Shown: positions 11,733 to 20,621, counted from the first letter of the stretch. The stretch is 64,000 bases of DNA from Gemmatimonadota bacterium (GCA_022822325.1 JAJEBW010000025.1:113645-177644), one strand, 5' to 3'. Notes: generated by a model from the letters alone, not told the origin. A program made the numbers and translations.

Positions 11733-12677
11733 CTACCCCTGAAAGAGAGCCCTGAGGGCCTTGGCGGGCTCGCTTGGGCCATCGCGTCCGGGACGCGGCC
11801 GACGCGCGTACCGGCGAGAATCCCGGCGCTCGAATCCCCCTGACTCTTCGGAGTAAAGATACACCGCGGCCTCGATCTCCGACTCCTTGAGCTCAATGAC
11901 ATTGACCGAGTTCCTGCCCCGCTCCGGTCCCCTGCCCCGGGTCGAGGAGGCGGTTCCGGCGATCACCACCGGGATGCCGCCCTTCCCCACAAACGGCATG
12001 AAGCGAAAGGGATCGGCGACGGCGTCGTCGCCATCGTAGCCCTCCGGGTCGCACTGTCCCCAGCCGAGATGCGAACGGTGAACGTGTCCGGCGAGGATCA
12101 GATCGACCGCCCACCCCTTGGCCCGGCAGATGAGCTGACGAGCGCCCGGAAATGGCTGAATCGCCTCGCCGTCGCCGGGGTCGACCAGGGCATGATGAAC
12201 GACCAGGATGCGCAGAGTGTCGCGTCCGCCGCGCGGAGCGAAGATGAAGCCGAGGCCGGCATGGTCGAGCTGGATCTCGGTGATCCGGCCGTTGACGATC
12301 GCGTTGTAGGGAGCCACGGAGCTCAGCGCCACGAAGCGGGCGGGGGCGGGAGTGCCCTTGTTGACGTCGCGAACGGCGTCGGTGTCGCCGATGTAGCGGC
12401 GGAATTTGGCGTAGGGCGCGAAGAGCCGTTCCCAGAAGCGGTAGAGGGGCACGTCGTGGTTGCCGATCGCGACGACGACCCTGCGGGTATGGGACTCCAG
12501 GCGGGCCAGGAACTCCTTCGCGGCCAGGTATTCCCTCCTCCTGGCGCGGTGGGTAAGATCTCCGGCGACGACGATCGCATCGGGGCGCAGCTCCTCGGCC
12601 AGAGCTGCCAGCGCCTCCGCCGCCTCGGGCCGGTGCCCCTTCCCGAAGTGCAGATCCGCCGCATGGAGGATCCTCAT
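11733..12677 (-). CDS. Calcineurin-like metallophosphoesterase
   Basis: A 314-residue protein with the whole dinuclear-metal motif set in order: DLHFGKG, GDLTHRARR, GNHDVPLYRFW, VVHHALVDPG and GHVHRSHLGW. This is the CpdA/DUF-type phosphodiesterase fold; the substrate cannot be told from sequence. Its ATG overlaps the lgt stop by 4 bases, so the two are likely co-translated. The C-terminal tail is Arg/Pro-rich (RRYARRPRPGRDG), unlike the catalytic core. Confidence 0.9.
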   Translation of the reverse strand: MRILHAADLHFGKGHRPEAAEALAALAEELRPDAIVVAGDLTHRARRREYLAAKEFLARLESHTRRVVVAIGNHDVPLYRFWERLFAPYAKFRRYIGDTDAVRDVNKGTPAPARFVALSSVAPYNAIVNGRITEIQLDHAGLGFIFAPRGGRDTLRILVVHHALVDPGDGEAIQPFPGARQLICRAKGWAVDLILAGHVHRSHLGWGQCDPEGYDGDDAVADPFRFMPFVGKGGIPVVIAGTASSTRGRGPERGRNSVNVIELKESEIEAAVYLYSEESGGFERRDSRRYARRPRPGRDGPSEPAKALRALFQG

Positions 12678-13564
12678 CGGCGCGCGCGTCTCCTTCGCCT
12701 GCGATTTCGGCTCTCGCCCGCGCCTGCGCCGCTCCGGTCGTTGCGCAGCCTCGTCATCCAGAAAATGCCCACTGCGGTGAGCGCCAGGGAGATCACCTGC
12801 GCGAGGGTCAGGAAGGCGAAGAAGCGGTCGTCCTTCGCGCGGAAGATCTCGACCACGAAGCGCTCCAGTCCCGCCAGCGCAAGCCAAGCCATGAAGATCC
12901 ACCCCGGAGCGTGCCCCTTGCGCCGCTGAGACCAGAGGAAGAGGAAGATGAGGGTGGAGAGCCCGACCTCGTAGAGCTGCGTCGGGTGAACGGGCAGGAT
13001 CTCGCCGAATCGCTCGACCAGCGCCGGATCGGCGGTGATCCCGAACTGTTCGCGGATCGTGTCGACATGCGTGGGAGGCGCCCCGTTGGGAAAGGCGATC
13101 CCCACCCAGGAACCGGTCGGCCGTCCGTAGTCGTCGCCCACCAGGAAGCACCCGATGCGCCCCACCGCGTAGGCCAGCGCGATCGCCGGCGCCGCCCCGT
13201 CCGCGATCCGTCCCAGCGGCAGCCCCAGCTTGCGAATCCGCCGCACGACCAGCGCCGCGGCGAGGAGGAATCCTCCGTACCAGACCATTCCCCCGCGCGC
13301 CAGCAGCATCCCCAGCGGATCTTCGACGAAGCGCGGATAGTTGAGCAGCACATAGTACAGCCGCGCGCCCACCACCCCGCCGACCACCGCCCAGAAGAGC
13401 AGGTCCCACGCGATATCGGGATCGTGCCCCATCCGCTTCATCTCCGCCTTGAGGATGTAGCCCCCGGTCGCGAAGGCGGCCAGCATCATGACGCCGAACG
13501 AGGTGATCGGTTCGCCGCCGAGGAAGGGCACCCATTCGGGCATCTGGAAGAGGACTGGATACAT
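12674..13564 (-). CDS. lgt: Prolipoprotein diacylglyceryl transferase
   Basis: A 296-residue polytopic membrane protein. Lgt transfers a diacylglyceryl group from phosphatidylglycerol to the lipobox cysteine, the first step of lipoprotein maturation. The family signature AYAVGRIGCFLVGDDYGRPT is present, as is HPTQLYE. About seven hydrophobic segments are visible. The C-terminus ends in an arginine run (SRNRRRRRRARR). It heads the lgt/phosphoesterase pair and lies beyond a 709-bp non-coding region. Confidence 0.96.
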   Translation of the reverse strand: MYPVLFQMPEWVPFLGGEPITSFGVMMLAAFATGGYILKAEMKRMGHDPDIAWDLLFWAVVGGVVGARLYYVLLNYPRFVEDPLGMLLARGGMVWYGGFLLAAALVVRRIRKLGLPLGRIADGAAPAIALAYAVGRIGCFLVGDDYGRPTGSWVGIAFPNGAPPTHVDTIREQFGITADPALVERFGEILPVHPTQLYEVGLSTLIFLFLWSQRRKGHAPGWIFMAWLALAGLERFVVEIFRAKDDRFFAFLTLAQVISLALTAVGIFWMTRLRNDRSGAGAGESRNRRRRRRARR

Positions 13565-13714
13565 GGGTCAGGGGGGGTGGGGTAGATCGGGCGAGCGCGG
13601 GGGAAGGGACCGAGCGCGGGGGTGCGGTCCGGGAACGCGCCGTGGAGGGGTCGCGCCGGGTTGGGCGATGACGGCGGGATAAGGGTAACGGATTTGGGAT
13701 GGCGATGGAGGATT

Positions 13715-13747
13715 GGGGGGTAGCGGGGGGAGGGGAGGGGGGAGGGG
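13715..13747 (+). other. Putative G-quadruplex-forming run
   Basis: Five or more G-runs of four to six bases are separated by one to four bases (GGGGGG, GGGGGG, GGGG, GGGGGG, GGGG). This fits the G-quadruplex pattern on the plus strand, about 150-180 bases upstream of lgt. Any effect on transcription of lgt is untested. Confidence 0.5.
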
Positions 13748-13762
13748 CCGACAGGGGTCGGC
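13747..13762. other. Short perfect stem-loop
   Basis: GCCGAC and GTCGGC form a 6-bp stem around the loop AGGG, directly abutting the G-rich run. No T-tract follows on either strand. Confidence 0.5.
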
Positions 13763-14181
13763 TCCGGTATCGCGTGACCGGGAACCGCGTCCCCCGATGA
13801 ATCCCGGACCCGCGAACCACATCCTGTCTTTCGCCAGCCTTCGACCCCCGGTTTTCGACTCGCCCGGGTAGTTTGCGAACTGACGGAAGTGCCGTGCCAT
13901 CCGGAGCCTGATCCGGCTGACGACGCAAACCGATCCGCCGTTGCGACGCACTGGTCGTGCCGGTCGATGGCATGAGCGGCGGGAACACTGGATTGCAGAT
14001 GTCCCGCTTCCGGTCTGTCACCCTTTTCGTCCACTATTGCCCCGGCTTTCGTGCCTGGCCAATGGCGTAGCGCAGCGGCCGTTCACCGGTGAGCAGCCAA
14101 GTCCGTTGTTGCCCATTTTGCGATCATAAGTGAGCGACAAACAGTTTTGATGCGCACGCATGATCGACAAACGCGCGGCGC

Positions 14182-14199
14182 TCGGCTACGGGTAGCCGA
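14182..14199 (-). terminator. Stem-loop downstream of the tsaD operon
   Basis: TCGGCTA and TAGCCGA form a perfect 7-bp stem around CGGG, 75 bases past the tsaD stop in the direction of transcription. A second dyad (GGCAG/CTGCC, about 14203-14218) lies beside it. No T-tract follows, so Rho-independent termination is uncertain. Confidence 0.45.
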
Positions 14200-14273
14200 C
14201 CAGGCAGACCGGGCTGCCGGAGTCCTGTAGGAGATCCGCCTCGCCGGATGGTTGCTACCATCAGTCGCACCGG

Positions 14274-15341
14274 TCACCCTCTTGCCGTCACGCGCCCCCT
14301 CACCACCCCGGGAATCGGCGCGCTGGCCTGCGCGTCGTGGAGCGCACCCTTGCCGTCCCACCCCTCCCCGCATCCCAGCCGGAAGAGCCCCGCCCTCGCG
14401 ATCATCGCGCCGTTGTCGAGCGAGATGCGCGGCGACCCCGCGAAGAGTCGGCCATTCGGCGCCAGCGCTGCGCGGAACCGATCCCGCAGCGGCCCGTTCG
14501 CCGACACCCCGCCCCCGAGCAGGACGCGGTCGCATCCGGTGGCCGCCACGGCATCCAGGGTGCGGGCGGTCAGCACATCGACGACGGCCTCCTGGAAGGA
14601 CGCGGCCACATGCGCCCGTTCCTCGGCCAGCCGGCCCTCCGCCTCCAGCCCGGCCGCCGTGCGCGCGACCGCCGTCTTGAGCCCCGAGAAGGAGAAATCG
14701 AAGCCGCGGTCCTTCCGGCCGCCGCCCCGGCGCAGCATCGGCCGGGGGAAATCGTAGCGGGACGGATCGCCCGATTCGGCCAGCCGCTGCACCGCCGGTC
14801 CTCCCGGATAGGGCAGCCCGAGGACGCGCGCAACCTTGTCGAAGGCCTCGCCGGCGGCGTCGTCGCGGGTTTCGCCGAGGAGGTGGTAGCGGCCCCAGCG
14901 CGGCGCCCAGAGGAGCATGGTGTGGCCCCCCGAGACGAGGAGGGCGACGAAGGGCGGCACGGCCTCCGGGTCCTCCAGGACGGGGCCGAAGAGGTGGCCC
15001 TCCATGTGGTGGACGGGCACCCAGGGCACCCCCAGCGCGAAGGCGGCCGCGCGCGACCAGGTGACGCCCACGAGAAGGGCGCCGATCAGTCCCGGGGCCG
15101 CCGCCACCGCAATCGCGCCCAGATCGGATCGCGCCGCGCCCGCCTCGTCCAGCGCCGCCGCGACGACCGGTTCGATGCGCCGGAGGTGGTCGCGGGCGGC
15201 GAGCTCCGGCACGACCCCGCCGTAGATTCGGTGAACGTCCTGGGAATGGATGACCAGGCTGGCGAGGGCGCCGTCGGCGTCGAGGATGGCGGCCGAGGTC
15301 TCGTCGCAGGTCGTCTCGATCCCGAGGATCGGCCCCGTCAC
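14274..15341 (-). CDS. tsaD: tRNA threonylcarbamoyladenosine biosynthesis protein TsaD
   Basis: A 355-residue protein with the ASKHA-fold markers of TsaD: GIETTCDETSAAI at the N-terminus, the metal-binding HHMEGHLFGP motif and LLVSGGHTML. With TsaB and TsaE it transfers the threonylcarbamoyl group to A37 of ANN-decoding tRNAs. The ATG overlaps the stop of the YbbR-like gene by 4 bases. It is the last gene of its operon, followed by stem-loops. Confidence 0.97.
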   Translation of the reverse strand: MTGPILGIETTCDETSAAILDADGALASLVIHSQDVHRIYGGVVPELAARDHLRRIEPVVAAALDEAGAARSDLGAIAVAAAPGLIGALLVGVTWSRAAAFALGVPWVPVHHMEGHLFGPVLEDPEAVPPFVALLVSGGHTMLLWAPRWGRYHLLGETRDDAAGEAFDKVARVLGLPYPGGPAVQRLAESGDPSRYDFPRPMLRRGGGRKDRGFDFSFSGLKTAVARTAAGLEAEGRLAEERAHVAASFQEAVVDVLTARTLDAVAATGCDRVLLGGGVSANGPLRDRFRAALAPNGRLFAGSPRISLDNGAMIARAGLFRLGCGEGWDGKGALHDAQASAPIPGVVRGRVTARG

Positions 15342-16360
15342 GGGGCGTCCGCCCGGCGCACCGTCACCGAATCGCTCGCCGCGGCCCCGGTCACGAAGGG
15401 CGGAAGGCCCGACAGCTCCACAGCCGCCCGCGCAACGCCCTCGTCGCCCTCTTCCAGCGCCCGCCGAAGCGCATCGAGATCGACCGCGATCCGCAGTTGA
15501 AGCGCCGCCGGGTCCACCTCGTCCAGCAACGCCGCCGCGCCCGAGAGGGTAACCGCCAGCGAATCCGGTTCGAGCGCAAGTCTCTCGCCCTCGGCAAGCC
15601 AGCCCTGCGGATCATCGCCCTCCGGAGACTCGACCCCTTGCAACGCCCCCGCCGGAAAACGCACCGGGAGCGGCCCGATGACCCGTTCCTCGCGCGGGGC
15701 CGCCTCCACGATGATCGTCGCGACCGTGGGCGTCACCATCAGCCCTCCCAGCCGCGCGGTGTCGACCTCGACCTCGAACCGGCCCGGCCCCGTCACCGCG
15801 CCCAGATCGAAGGACCGCAGAAAGACCGTCTCCAGGACATCGACCTCGGATTCCGGTCCCCGCACCTGCGCAAAGAGCAGATTGGCGCGCGGCTCGGCCA
15901 GGAGCGCGAGCGAGTCGGGCAGACGTCCGGTCAGGCGCATCGAGACGGGAATTTCGTCCACCCGGTAGCGCTCCAGGAGCAACCGCACCGAGCTCGGGGC
16001 GAAGTCCTCGATCGTGACGCTGCCGCGGTCCAGATTCCGCACCCAGTCGTCCGCCAGCTCGAAGAGAAGATCGCTCTCGGACACCGAATCGATCGGAATC
16101 ACAATCACCGGCTCGGACATCGCCGCGCGCAGGAGATCGCCCATCGGCCCGCTGACGGTCATCTCCACCGCCGCCGGAGAGGGCGCGCCGCGCAGCAGCC
16201 ATCCCGGATCGGACTGGTCCACCCGCACCTGCACCGCCGGGATCTCCAGCCGGCTGATCTGGTCGTCGGTAAGCCGCATCGTCCCCCAGAGCAGCAGGGC
16301 CAGCGCGAAGGAGGCGACCTTCAACCTCCAGTTCCGCGTCACGATTCCAGCGACCGACAC
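15338..16360 (-). CDS. YbbR/CdaR-like domain protein
   Basis: A 340-residue protein with a single N-terminal membrane helix (WRLKVASFALALLLWGTM). Repeated YbbR-type beta domains follow (for example VQVRVDQSDPGWLLRGAPS and VEMTVSGPMGDLL). Elsewhere such proteins often neighbour and regulate the diadenylate cyclase CdaA, but no cyclase gene is in this window. It overlaps the TlpA-like gene by 22 bases and tsaD by 4, so it sits in the middle of a coupled operon. Confidence 0.8.
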   Translation of the reverse strand: MSVAGIVTRNWRLKVASFALALLLWGTMRLTDDQISRLEIPAVQVRVDQSDPGWLLRGAPSPAAVEMTVSGPMGDLLRAAMSEPVIVIPIDSVSESDLLFELADDWVRNLDRGSVTIEDFAPSSVRLLLERYRVDEIPVSMRLTGRLPDSLALLAEPRANLLFAQVRGPESEVDVLETVFLRSFDLGAVTGPGRFEVEVDTARLGGLMVTPTVATIIVEAAPREERVIGPLPVRFPAGALQGVESPEGDDPQGWLAEGERLALEPDSLAVTLSGAAALLDEVDPAALQLRIAVDLDALRRALEEGDEGVARAAVELSGLPPFVTGAAASDSVTVRRADAP

Positions 16361-17091
16361 TCGTCAATTCCCTCCTTCCCGATTCCCTCCTTCATCGCGA
16401 TTCCTTTCATCATCTCCTCTTCGAACAATTCATTCCCGTTGCCCTTGCATTCCCGTCCTCGAGCGTCCCCGACCCGATCCTCCGCCTCCGATTCCTCCGC
16501 TTTCGATTCCTCGGCCTCCCGCTCCCCGGCTTCGACCAGCCGCCGCACGAGCTCGATATTGGTGCCCGAATCCCAGTGCGTGGCGCCCGCGACCTTCTTG
16601 TAGATGAGTCCCCCGGGGCCGATCAGAAAGGACTCCGGCACGCCCGTGGTCCGGTAGGTGCGCTGAATGTCGCCGGAGGGATTGAGGAGGATGGGGAAGG
16701 TGAGGCCCAGCGCGTCGGCGAAGGCAAGGGGATCGCCTCCGGGGTTTCCGGCCGCGTCGCGTGCGCCGAAGGGAGCGTCGATGCTGATTGCGGCAATCTC
16801 GAAGCGGTCGCGGGGGAAGGCGTCGTAGAGGCGCTGCATCGAAGGCATCTCCTCGCGGCAGGGCCCGCACCAGGTCGCCCAGATGTTGAGGAGCAGAACC
16901 TTGCCGCGGTAGCTCTCCAGGGTGACGGGCGCGCCCGTTTCGTCCTCGACCGCGAAGTCGGGCGCCGGAAAACCGGAGGCCACCGGCTGCATGCGTCCCC
17001 GGCTGAACCACGCCGCCGCCACGATCGCCGCCGCCGCCAGGACCGCGAAGAGATACGGCTTGCGGCTGCTCCGGGAGGGATTCCGCGTCAT
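16339..17091 (-). CDS. TlpA-like membrane-anchored thioredoxin
   Basis: A 250-residue protein: N-terminal membrane anchor (LFAVLAAAAIVAAAWF), then an AhpC/TSA-redoxin domain with the WCGPC active site in LLNIWATWCGPCREEMPSM and a VPESFLIGPGG stretch near the cis-proline. It probably acts in periplasmic thiol-disulfide exchange, such as cytochrome maturation; the partner is unknown. The last 50 or so residues are low complexity (Glu/Lys/Gly-rich, GIAMKEGIGKEGID) and look like a recent 3' extension that reads into the YbbR-like gene. The ATG overlaps the PASTA gene stop (ATGA). Confidence 0.9.
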   Translation of the reverse strand: MTRNPSRSSRKPYLFAVLAAAAIVAAAWFSRGRMQPVASGFPAPDFAVEDETGAPVTLESYRGKVLLLNIWATWCGPCREEMPSMQRLYDAFPRDRFEIAAISIDAPFGARDAAGNPGGDPLAFADALGLTFPILLNPSGDIQRTYRTTGVPESFLIGPGGLIYKKVAGATHWDSGTNIELVRRLVEAGEREAEESKAEESEAEDRVGDARGRECKGNGNELFEEEMMKGIAMKEGIGKEGIDECRSLES

Positions 17092-18230
17092 CGCGGCTCC
17101 TCCGGTCGCGGGCTCTCGCCAGGGGATCGGTCGCGCGGAGACGGACCGGGTTGGGGAAGGTCGGGTTGCGGTGCGTGGGGTTGGGGAGGGTCGCGTGGAA
17201 AAAGGTCGCGTTGGGGAGGATTGGGCTGAAACGGGTCGCGTTGCGGAGGATCGCGCGGAGACGGGTCGCGTTCCGGAAGCTCGCGGAAGGGCCGGATCTG
17301 CTGCCCGATCGTGAGGCGGACCCGGATGCCCGCCACCACCTCCTCGCCGACCTCGGGAATCTGGCCGAAGACACGCCCTACGTTCAACAGGCTGAAGCGC
17401 CGTTCGACCTCGCCCAGGAACAGTCCGTGGGAGCGCAGCAGCGCGAAGGCCTCGCCCAGAGAGAGACCGGCCAGGTCGGGCATGGGCAGGGTGGGAGGAC
17501 CCAGGCTGACGGTGAGGTGGACCCCGGCCGGGAGCTCGAGTTCGGAGCCGGGTTCGGGCTCAATTCCCAGGATGCGACCCGCGGGCGCGGTGGACTCAAC
17601 GGTATCGACGGTGACCAGGAACCCGCCCGCGACGAGAAGTTCGGCGGCGCGCTCGCCATCGAGCCGGGTGAGGTCGGGGACCGGACGGACCTCGCGGCCG
17701 GAAGAGACGGTGAGGCGGATGGGGGCGGCGGGAAGGGCGGTGAGGCCGGGGAGGGGACTCTGGCCGATGACCTGGCCAACGGGTGCGACGGGATGGCGGA
17801 CCGAATCCACGGGAGCGGCGGCGAGACCCGAATCGGCGAGGACCGCCACCGCAACCGTCAGCGAACGGCCGCGCAGATCGGGGACCGCCTGCAACTCGAC
17901 GGGGGCGTCGGAGACCGGAAAGAGAATGGTGACGGCGACCAGGTATCCCAGCCCCAGCCCCCCCGCCGCCACCCCCAGCGCGGTCCCCGCGGCGCGCAGC
18001 CAGCCCGCCAAGCACCCGGGCCGTCTCGGCCTCCGCTTACCCCTCCGCCTCCGCCCGCGCGGCCGCCACCTCGGTCCAGGGGCCGAGTACTCGTCCAGGT
18101 CCTCCTCCGCACCCCGTCCGGACCCCCGTCCCTTTCCGCCCCAGCGCCGCCGGCGAATCGAGCTGCCCAGCATTCCGTCCCGGGGCGTGAAGACCCTTCC
18201 GTCCCGGAGTTCGGCGACCGTCGCGCTCAC
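17088..18230 (-). CDS. Membrane protein with three PASTA domains and no kinase or PBP domain
   Basis: 380 residues: basic cytoplasmic N-terminus, one membrane helix (GTALGVAAGGLGLGYLVAVT) and three PASTA repeats (AVPDLRGRSLTVAV, VPDLTRLDGERAAELL, MPDLAGLSLGEAFALL). PASTA modules usually bind peptidoglycan fragments on Ser/Thr kinases or penicillin-binding proteins; neither domain is fused here. The C-terminus is a degenerate tandem repeat of Arg/Asp/Pro/Gln. I chose GTG at 18230 because it overlaps the rsmB stop (GTGA) and has GGAGG eight bases upstream. Confidence 0.85.
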   Translation of the reverse strand: MSATVAELRDGRVFTPRDGMLGSSIRRRRWGGKGRGSGRGAEEDLDEYSAPGPRWRPRGRRRRGKRRPRRPGCLAGWLRAAGTALGVAAGGLGLGYLVAVTILFPVSDAPVELQAVPDLRGRSLTVAVAVLADSGLAAAPVDSVRHPVAPVGQVIGQSPLPGLTALPAAPIRLTVSSGREVRPVPDLTRLDGERAAELLVAGGFLVTVDTVESTAPAGRILGIEPEPGSELELPAGVHLTVSLGPPTLPMPDLAGLSLGEAFALLRSHGLFLGEVERRFSLLNVGRVFGQIPEVGEEVVAGIRVRLTIGQQIRPFRELPERDPSPRDPPQRDPFQPNPPQRDLFPRDPPQPHAPQPDLPQPGPSPRDRSPGESPRPEEPR

Positions 18231-19582
18231 CCCGAACGCCTCCGCAACCGGGCCGCGAAGGCCCCATCGAAACCGCTCTCCTGCGGCAGAATCGACAGGC
18301 AGCCCCCGGCGTCCAGAAAGCGCTCCGGCGCGGGTCCCGCCTCCATCGCGAAGTCGGGGTGGCGACGCAGAAAATCCTTGATCCGCACCTGGTTCTCCTC
18401 GGGTTCGAGCGCACATGTAGCGTACACAAGGAGCCCGCCCGGCGGTACCGTGGTTGCCGCGCCCTCCAGGAGCGCGCGCTGCACGGCGGCCAGTCCGGCG
18501 ATCGTCGGGCCGGTGATTCGCCAGCGACCGTCGGGGTGGCGGCGCAGCGTTCCGGTCCCGCTGCAGGGGACGTCCAGCAGGACCGCATCGGCCCGGCGCA
18601 GAGGGGGACGGCGGGCATCGGCGGCAACGGTCCAGAGCCCGAGATCCAGCCGCGCTCCGCCCTCCGCGACGCGCCGCAGACGCAACGGGGAACGGTCGGC
18701 CGCGAGAACCCGCGCTCCGCCCGCGGCGAGGGCCAGCGCCTTGCCGCCGGGGGCCGCGCAGAGGTCGGCGACGAGCGCGCCGGGGGGCGCCGCGACGAAA
18801 TCGGCGACCAGGGAGGCGGCCGGATCCTGAATCAGGCCGGGCGCGATCGCGAGGGCCGCGGCGGGGTCGGTGCGGGGGGGGAGGGGGATCGTGCCGTGAA
18901 TCGGCGGCGCCTCGATGCGCAGACCGGCCGCGGCCAGCCTCTCTTCCGCCTCGGCGACGGGGATCCCCAGCGGACGCAGGTGGACGACCGGTTCGCGATT
19001 GTTGGCCTCGACCAGACGTTGCGCGCCCACCGGACCGAAGGCCCCGATCCAGCGGCGGACGAGCCAGCGCGGGTGCGACCCCCAGGAGGCGAGATACGAT
19101 TCCGGATCTCCGTCGGGACAGGGAAAGTCCTTCTCGGACCAGGAGCGGGCCGCAACTCTGCGCAGGATCGCATTGACCAGTCCGGCCGCCGCGCGGCTCT
19201 TCGTCCCCCGCATCTGCTCCACCGCCTCCGAGACGGCCGCGTACGAGGGCACTCCGCCCATCGCCAGGATCTGGAAGGCGCCCATGCGCAGCGCCAGCCG
19301 CACCTCGTCGTCCAGCTCCTCCACCCGGCGTCCACCCGCACGCTCCAGGATGAAATCGAGGCGGCCGCGCAACCGCGCAACCCCAAAGACCAGCGTCCGG
19401 ATCCAGCCACGTTCCGCCGATTCCCGCGCGCCCGAGCTCTCCCAGGCCACATCGAGCCGCCTGCCCGCCTCCACCTGCCGCAGAATCCGGGCCGCCGTCC
19501 TCCGCCCCGGCGAGATCCCTCCCCGGCGCGCTCCCCTTCGCCCGGCGCCCCCCCGCGTCTTCCCCCCCGGCCCCCGCTCCAT
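18227..19582 (-). CDS. rsmB: 16S rRNA (cytosine-967-C5)-methyltransferase RsmB
   Basis: 451 residues: an N-terminal NusB-like RNA-binding region followed by a Rossmann methyltransferase. SAM-binding ADLCAAPGGKALALA and the catalytic motifs DVPCSGTGTLRR and YATCALEPEENQ (the two catalytic cysteines) are intact. The first 25 residues are Gly/Arg-rich. The ATG at 19582 lacks a clear Shine-Dalgarno sequence, and the 32 bases before it hold an overlapping-hairpin element. The gene lies in a run thiG-rsmB-PASTA-TlpA. Confidence 0.95.
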   Translation of the reverse strand: MERGPGGKTRGGAGRRGARRGGISPGRRTAARILRQVEAGRRLDVAWESSGARESAERGWIRTLVFGVARLRGRLDFILERAGGRRVEELDDEVRLALRMGAFQILAMGGVPSYAAVSEAVEQMRGTKSRAAAGLVNAILRRVAARSWSEKDFPCPDGDPESYLASWGSHPRWLVRRWIGAFGPVGAQRLVEANNREPVVHLRPLGIPVAEAEERLAAAGLRIEAPPIHGTIPLPPRTDPAAALAIAPGLIQDPAASLVADFVAAPPGALVADLCAAPGGKALALAAGGARVLAADRSPLRLRRVAEGGARLDLGLWTVAADARRPPLRRADAVLLDVPCSGTGTLRRHPDGRWRITGPTIAGLAAVQRALLEGAATTVPPGGLLVYATCALEPEENQVRIKDFLRRHPDFAMEAGPAPERFLDAGGCLSILPQESGFDGAFAARLRRRSG

Positions 19583-19586
19583 GCGG

Positions 19587-19613
19587 GAAGTCCCCGACTT
19601 CGTGCGGGAAGTC
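19587..19613 (-). promoter_or_regulatory. Overlapping-hairpin element between thiG and rsmB
   Basis: In the transcript, GACTTC (19613-19608), GAAGTC (19601-19596) and GACTTC (19592-19587) follow one another. The middle copy can pair with either flank, giving two mutually exclusive 6-bp stems with loops of six and three bases. The distal stem ends five bases before the rsmB ATG. This geometry resembles an attenuator or translational switch; no ligand or function is known. Confidence 0.45.
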
Positions 19614-19614
19614 G

Positions 19615-20418
19615 TCAAGGAGGATCCGAATCCAGCATTCCCGTCGTCGGCGACGAGGGCACCGCGATCTCGCGAGAGGGCATTCGCCCGGCCAGGAATG
19701 CGTCGCGCCCGGCGATCACCGCCCGCCTCATTGCGCGCGCCATCCCCACCGGATCGGCCGCGGCCGCGATCGCCGTGTTCATCAGCACCCCGTCCACCCC
19801 CTGTTCCATCGTGACGCAGGCATCCGAAGCCGTGCCGACTCCCGCATCCACAATTACCGGAACCGCCAGCCGCCGCTTGATCTCGCGAATGTAGTAGGGA
19901 TTGACGACCCCCAACCCGCTTCCGATCGGGCTCGCCAGCGGCATGACCGCCACGCACCCGGCGTCCTCCAGCCGCAGCGCCATGACCAGGTCGTCGTTGG
20001 TGTAGGCCATGACTCTGAATCCCTCGCCGACCAGCCTCCGGGCCGCCTCCAGAGTCGCCGCCGTGTCGGGCAGAAGGGTCCGCCGATCGCCGATCACCTC
20101 GAGCTTCACCCACTCGCTCAGTCCGGCGGCGCGCCCCAGACGGGCATAGCGAACCGCGTCGTCGGCCGTGTAGCAACCCGCGGTATTGGGCAGAAGGAAG
20201 AACTCGCGCGGCGAAAGGTGATGGAGGATTCCCTCCTCCCGGGTGCGGTCCAGATCGACGCGACGGACGGCGACGGTGACCATCTCGGCGCCGCTCTCCC
20301 GGATCGACGCGACCATCTCGGCGTTGGTGCGGTACTTTCCGGTTCCCACGATCAGGCGCGAGGCCAGGGTGCGCCCGGCGACGACGAAGGGCGGGTCGGG
20401 GGGGGTCGGTCTGGTCAT
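19615..20418 (-). CDS. thiG: Thiazole synthase ThiG
   Basis: A 267-residue TIM-barrel protein that condenses 1-deoxyxylulose-5-phosphate, dehydroglycine and ThiS-thiocarboxylate into the thiazole of thiamine. Family features are present: RLIVGTGKY, the catalytic Lys in WVKLEVIGD, MAYTNDDLVMALRLED, PLASPIGSGLGV and the phosphate-binding VDAGVGTASDA. The sulfur carrier gene thiS, usually adjacent, lies 9.1 kb away beyond the restriction island, so the thiamine cluster is split. No TPP riboswitch pattern is visible upstream. Confidence 0.97.
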   Translation of the reverse strand: MTRPTPPDPPFVVAGRTLASRLIVGTGKYRTNAEMVASIRESGAEMVTVAVRRVDLDRTREEGILHHLSPREFFLLPNTAGCYTADDAVRYARLGRAAGLSEWVKLEVIGDRRTLLPDTAATLEAARRLVGEGFRVMAYTNDDLVMALRLEDAGCVAVMPLASPIGSGLGVVNPYYIREIKRRLAVPVIVDAGVGTASDACVTMEQGVDGVLMNTAIAAAADPVGMARAMRRAVIAGRDAFLAGRMPSREIAVPSSPTTGMLDSDPP

Positions 20419-20621
20419 GGATGGGTTGTATGCGGGGGATGGGGAAGAGTTCCGGGGAGAGTGATTGACTCCTGCAACTCACGACATGGCAAACGTTCCA
20501 CCAAGTGTACGCTGGACCATGCGCGCTTCGGAAATGCGGCGTCGAGCGAGGCTGCGCCGTACGGAACGGGACGTCCGGGGACGAGGGCGAAAACAGATGG
20601 ATGGAACCGCCGGCGGTCGTG

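Larger units (their letters stand above)
13565..14273. other. 709-bp intergenic region between lgt and tsaD
   Basis: No protein-coding frame with family features is seen. From left to right it holds a G-run cluster (13715-13747), a stem-loop (13747-13762), a moderately AT-richer stretch near 14100-14170 with a repeated GTTTGTCG motif on the minus strand, and a stem-loop (14182-14199) placed as a terminator for the tsaD operon. The lgt promoter must also be here. A TATGAT box on the minus strand near 14123-14128 is the best -10 candidate, without a good -35. Confidence 0.6.

Noticed and set aside
11500..11902. Longer tamA start reaching into the phosphoesterase gene
   Set aside because: The first 130 codons are Arg/Gly/Pro-rich, overlap the phosphoesterase 3' end and lie before the signal peptide.
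20419..20621. TPP riboswitch upstream of thiG
   Set aside because: I looked for the conserved CTGAGA and ACCTGATCTGG-like elements and found none in this gap or before fmt-thiE.
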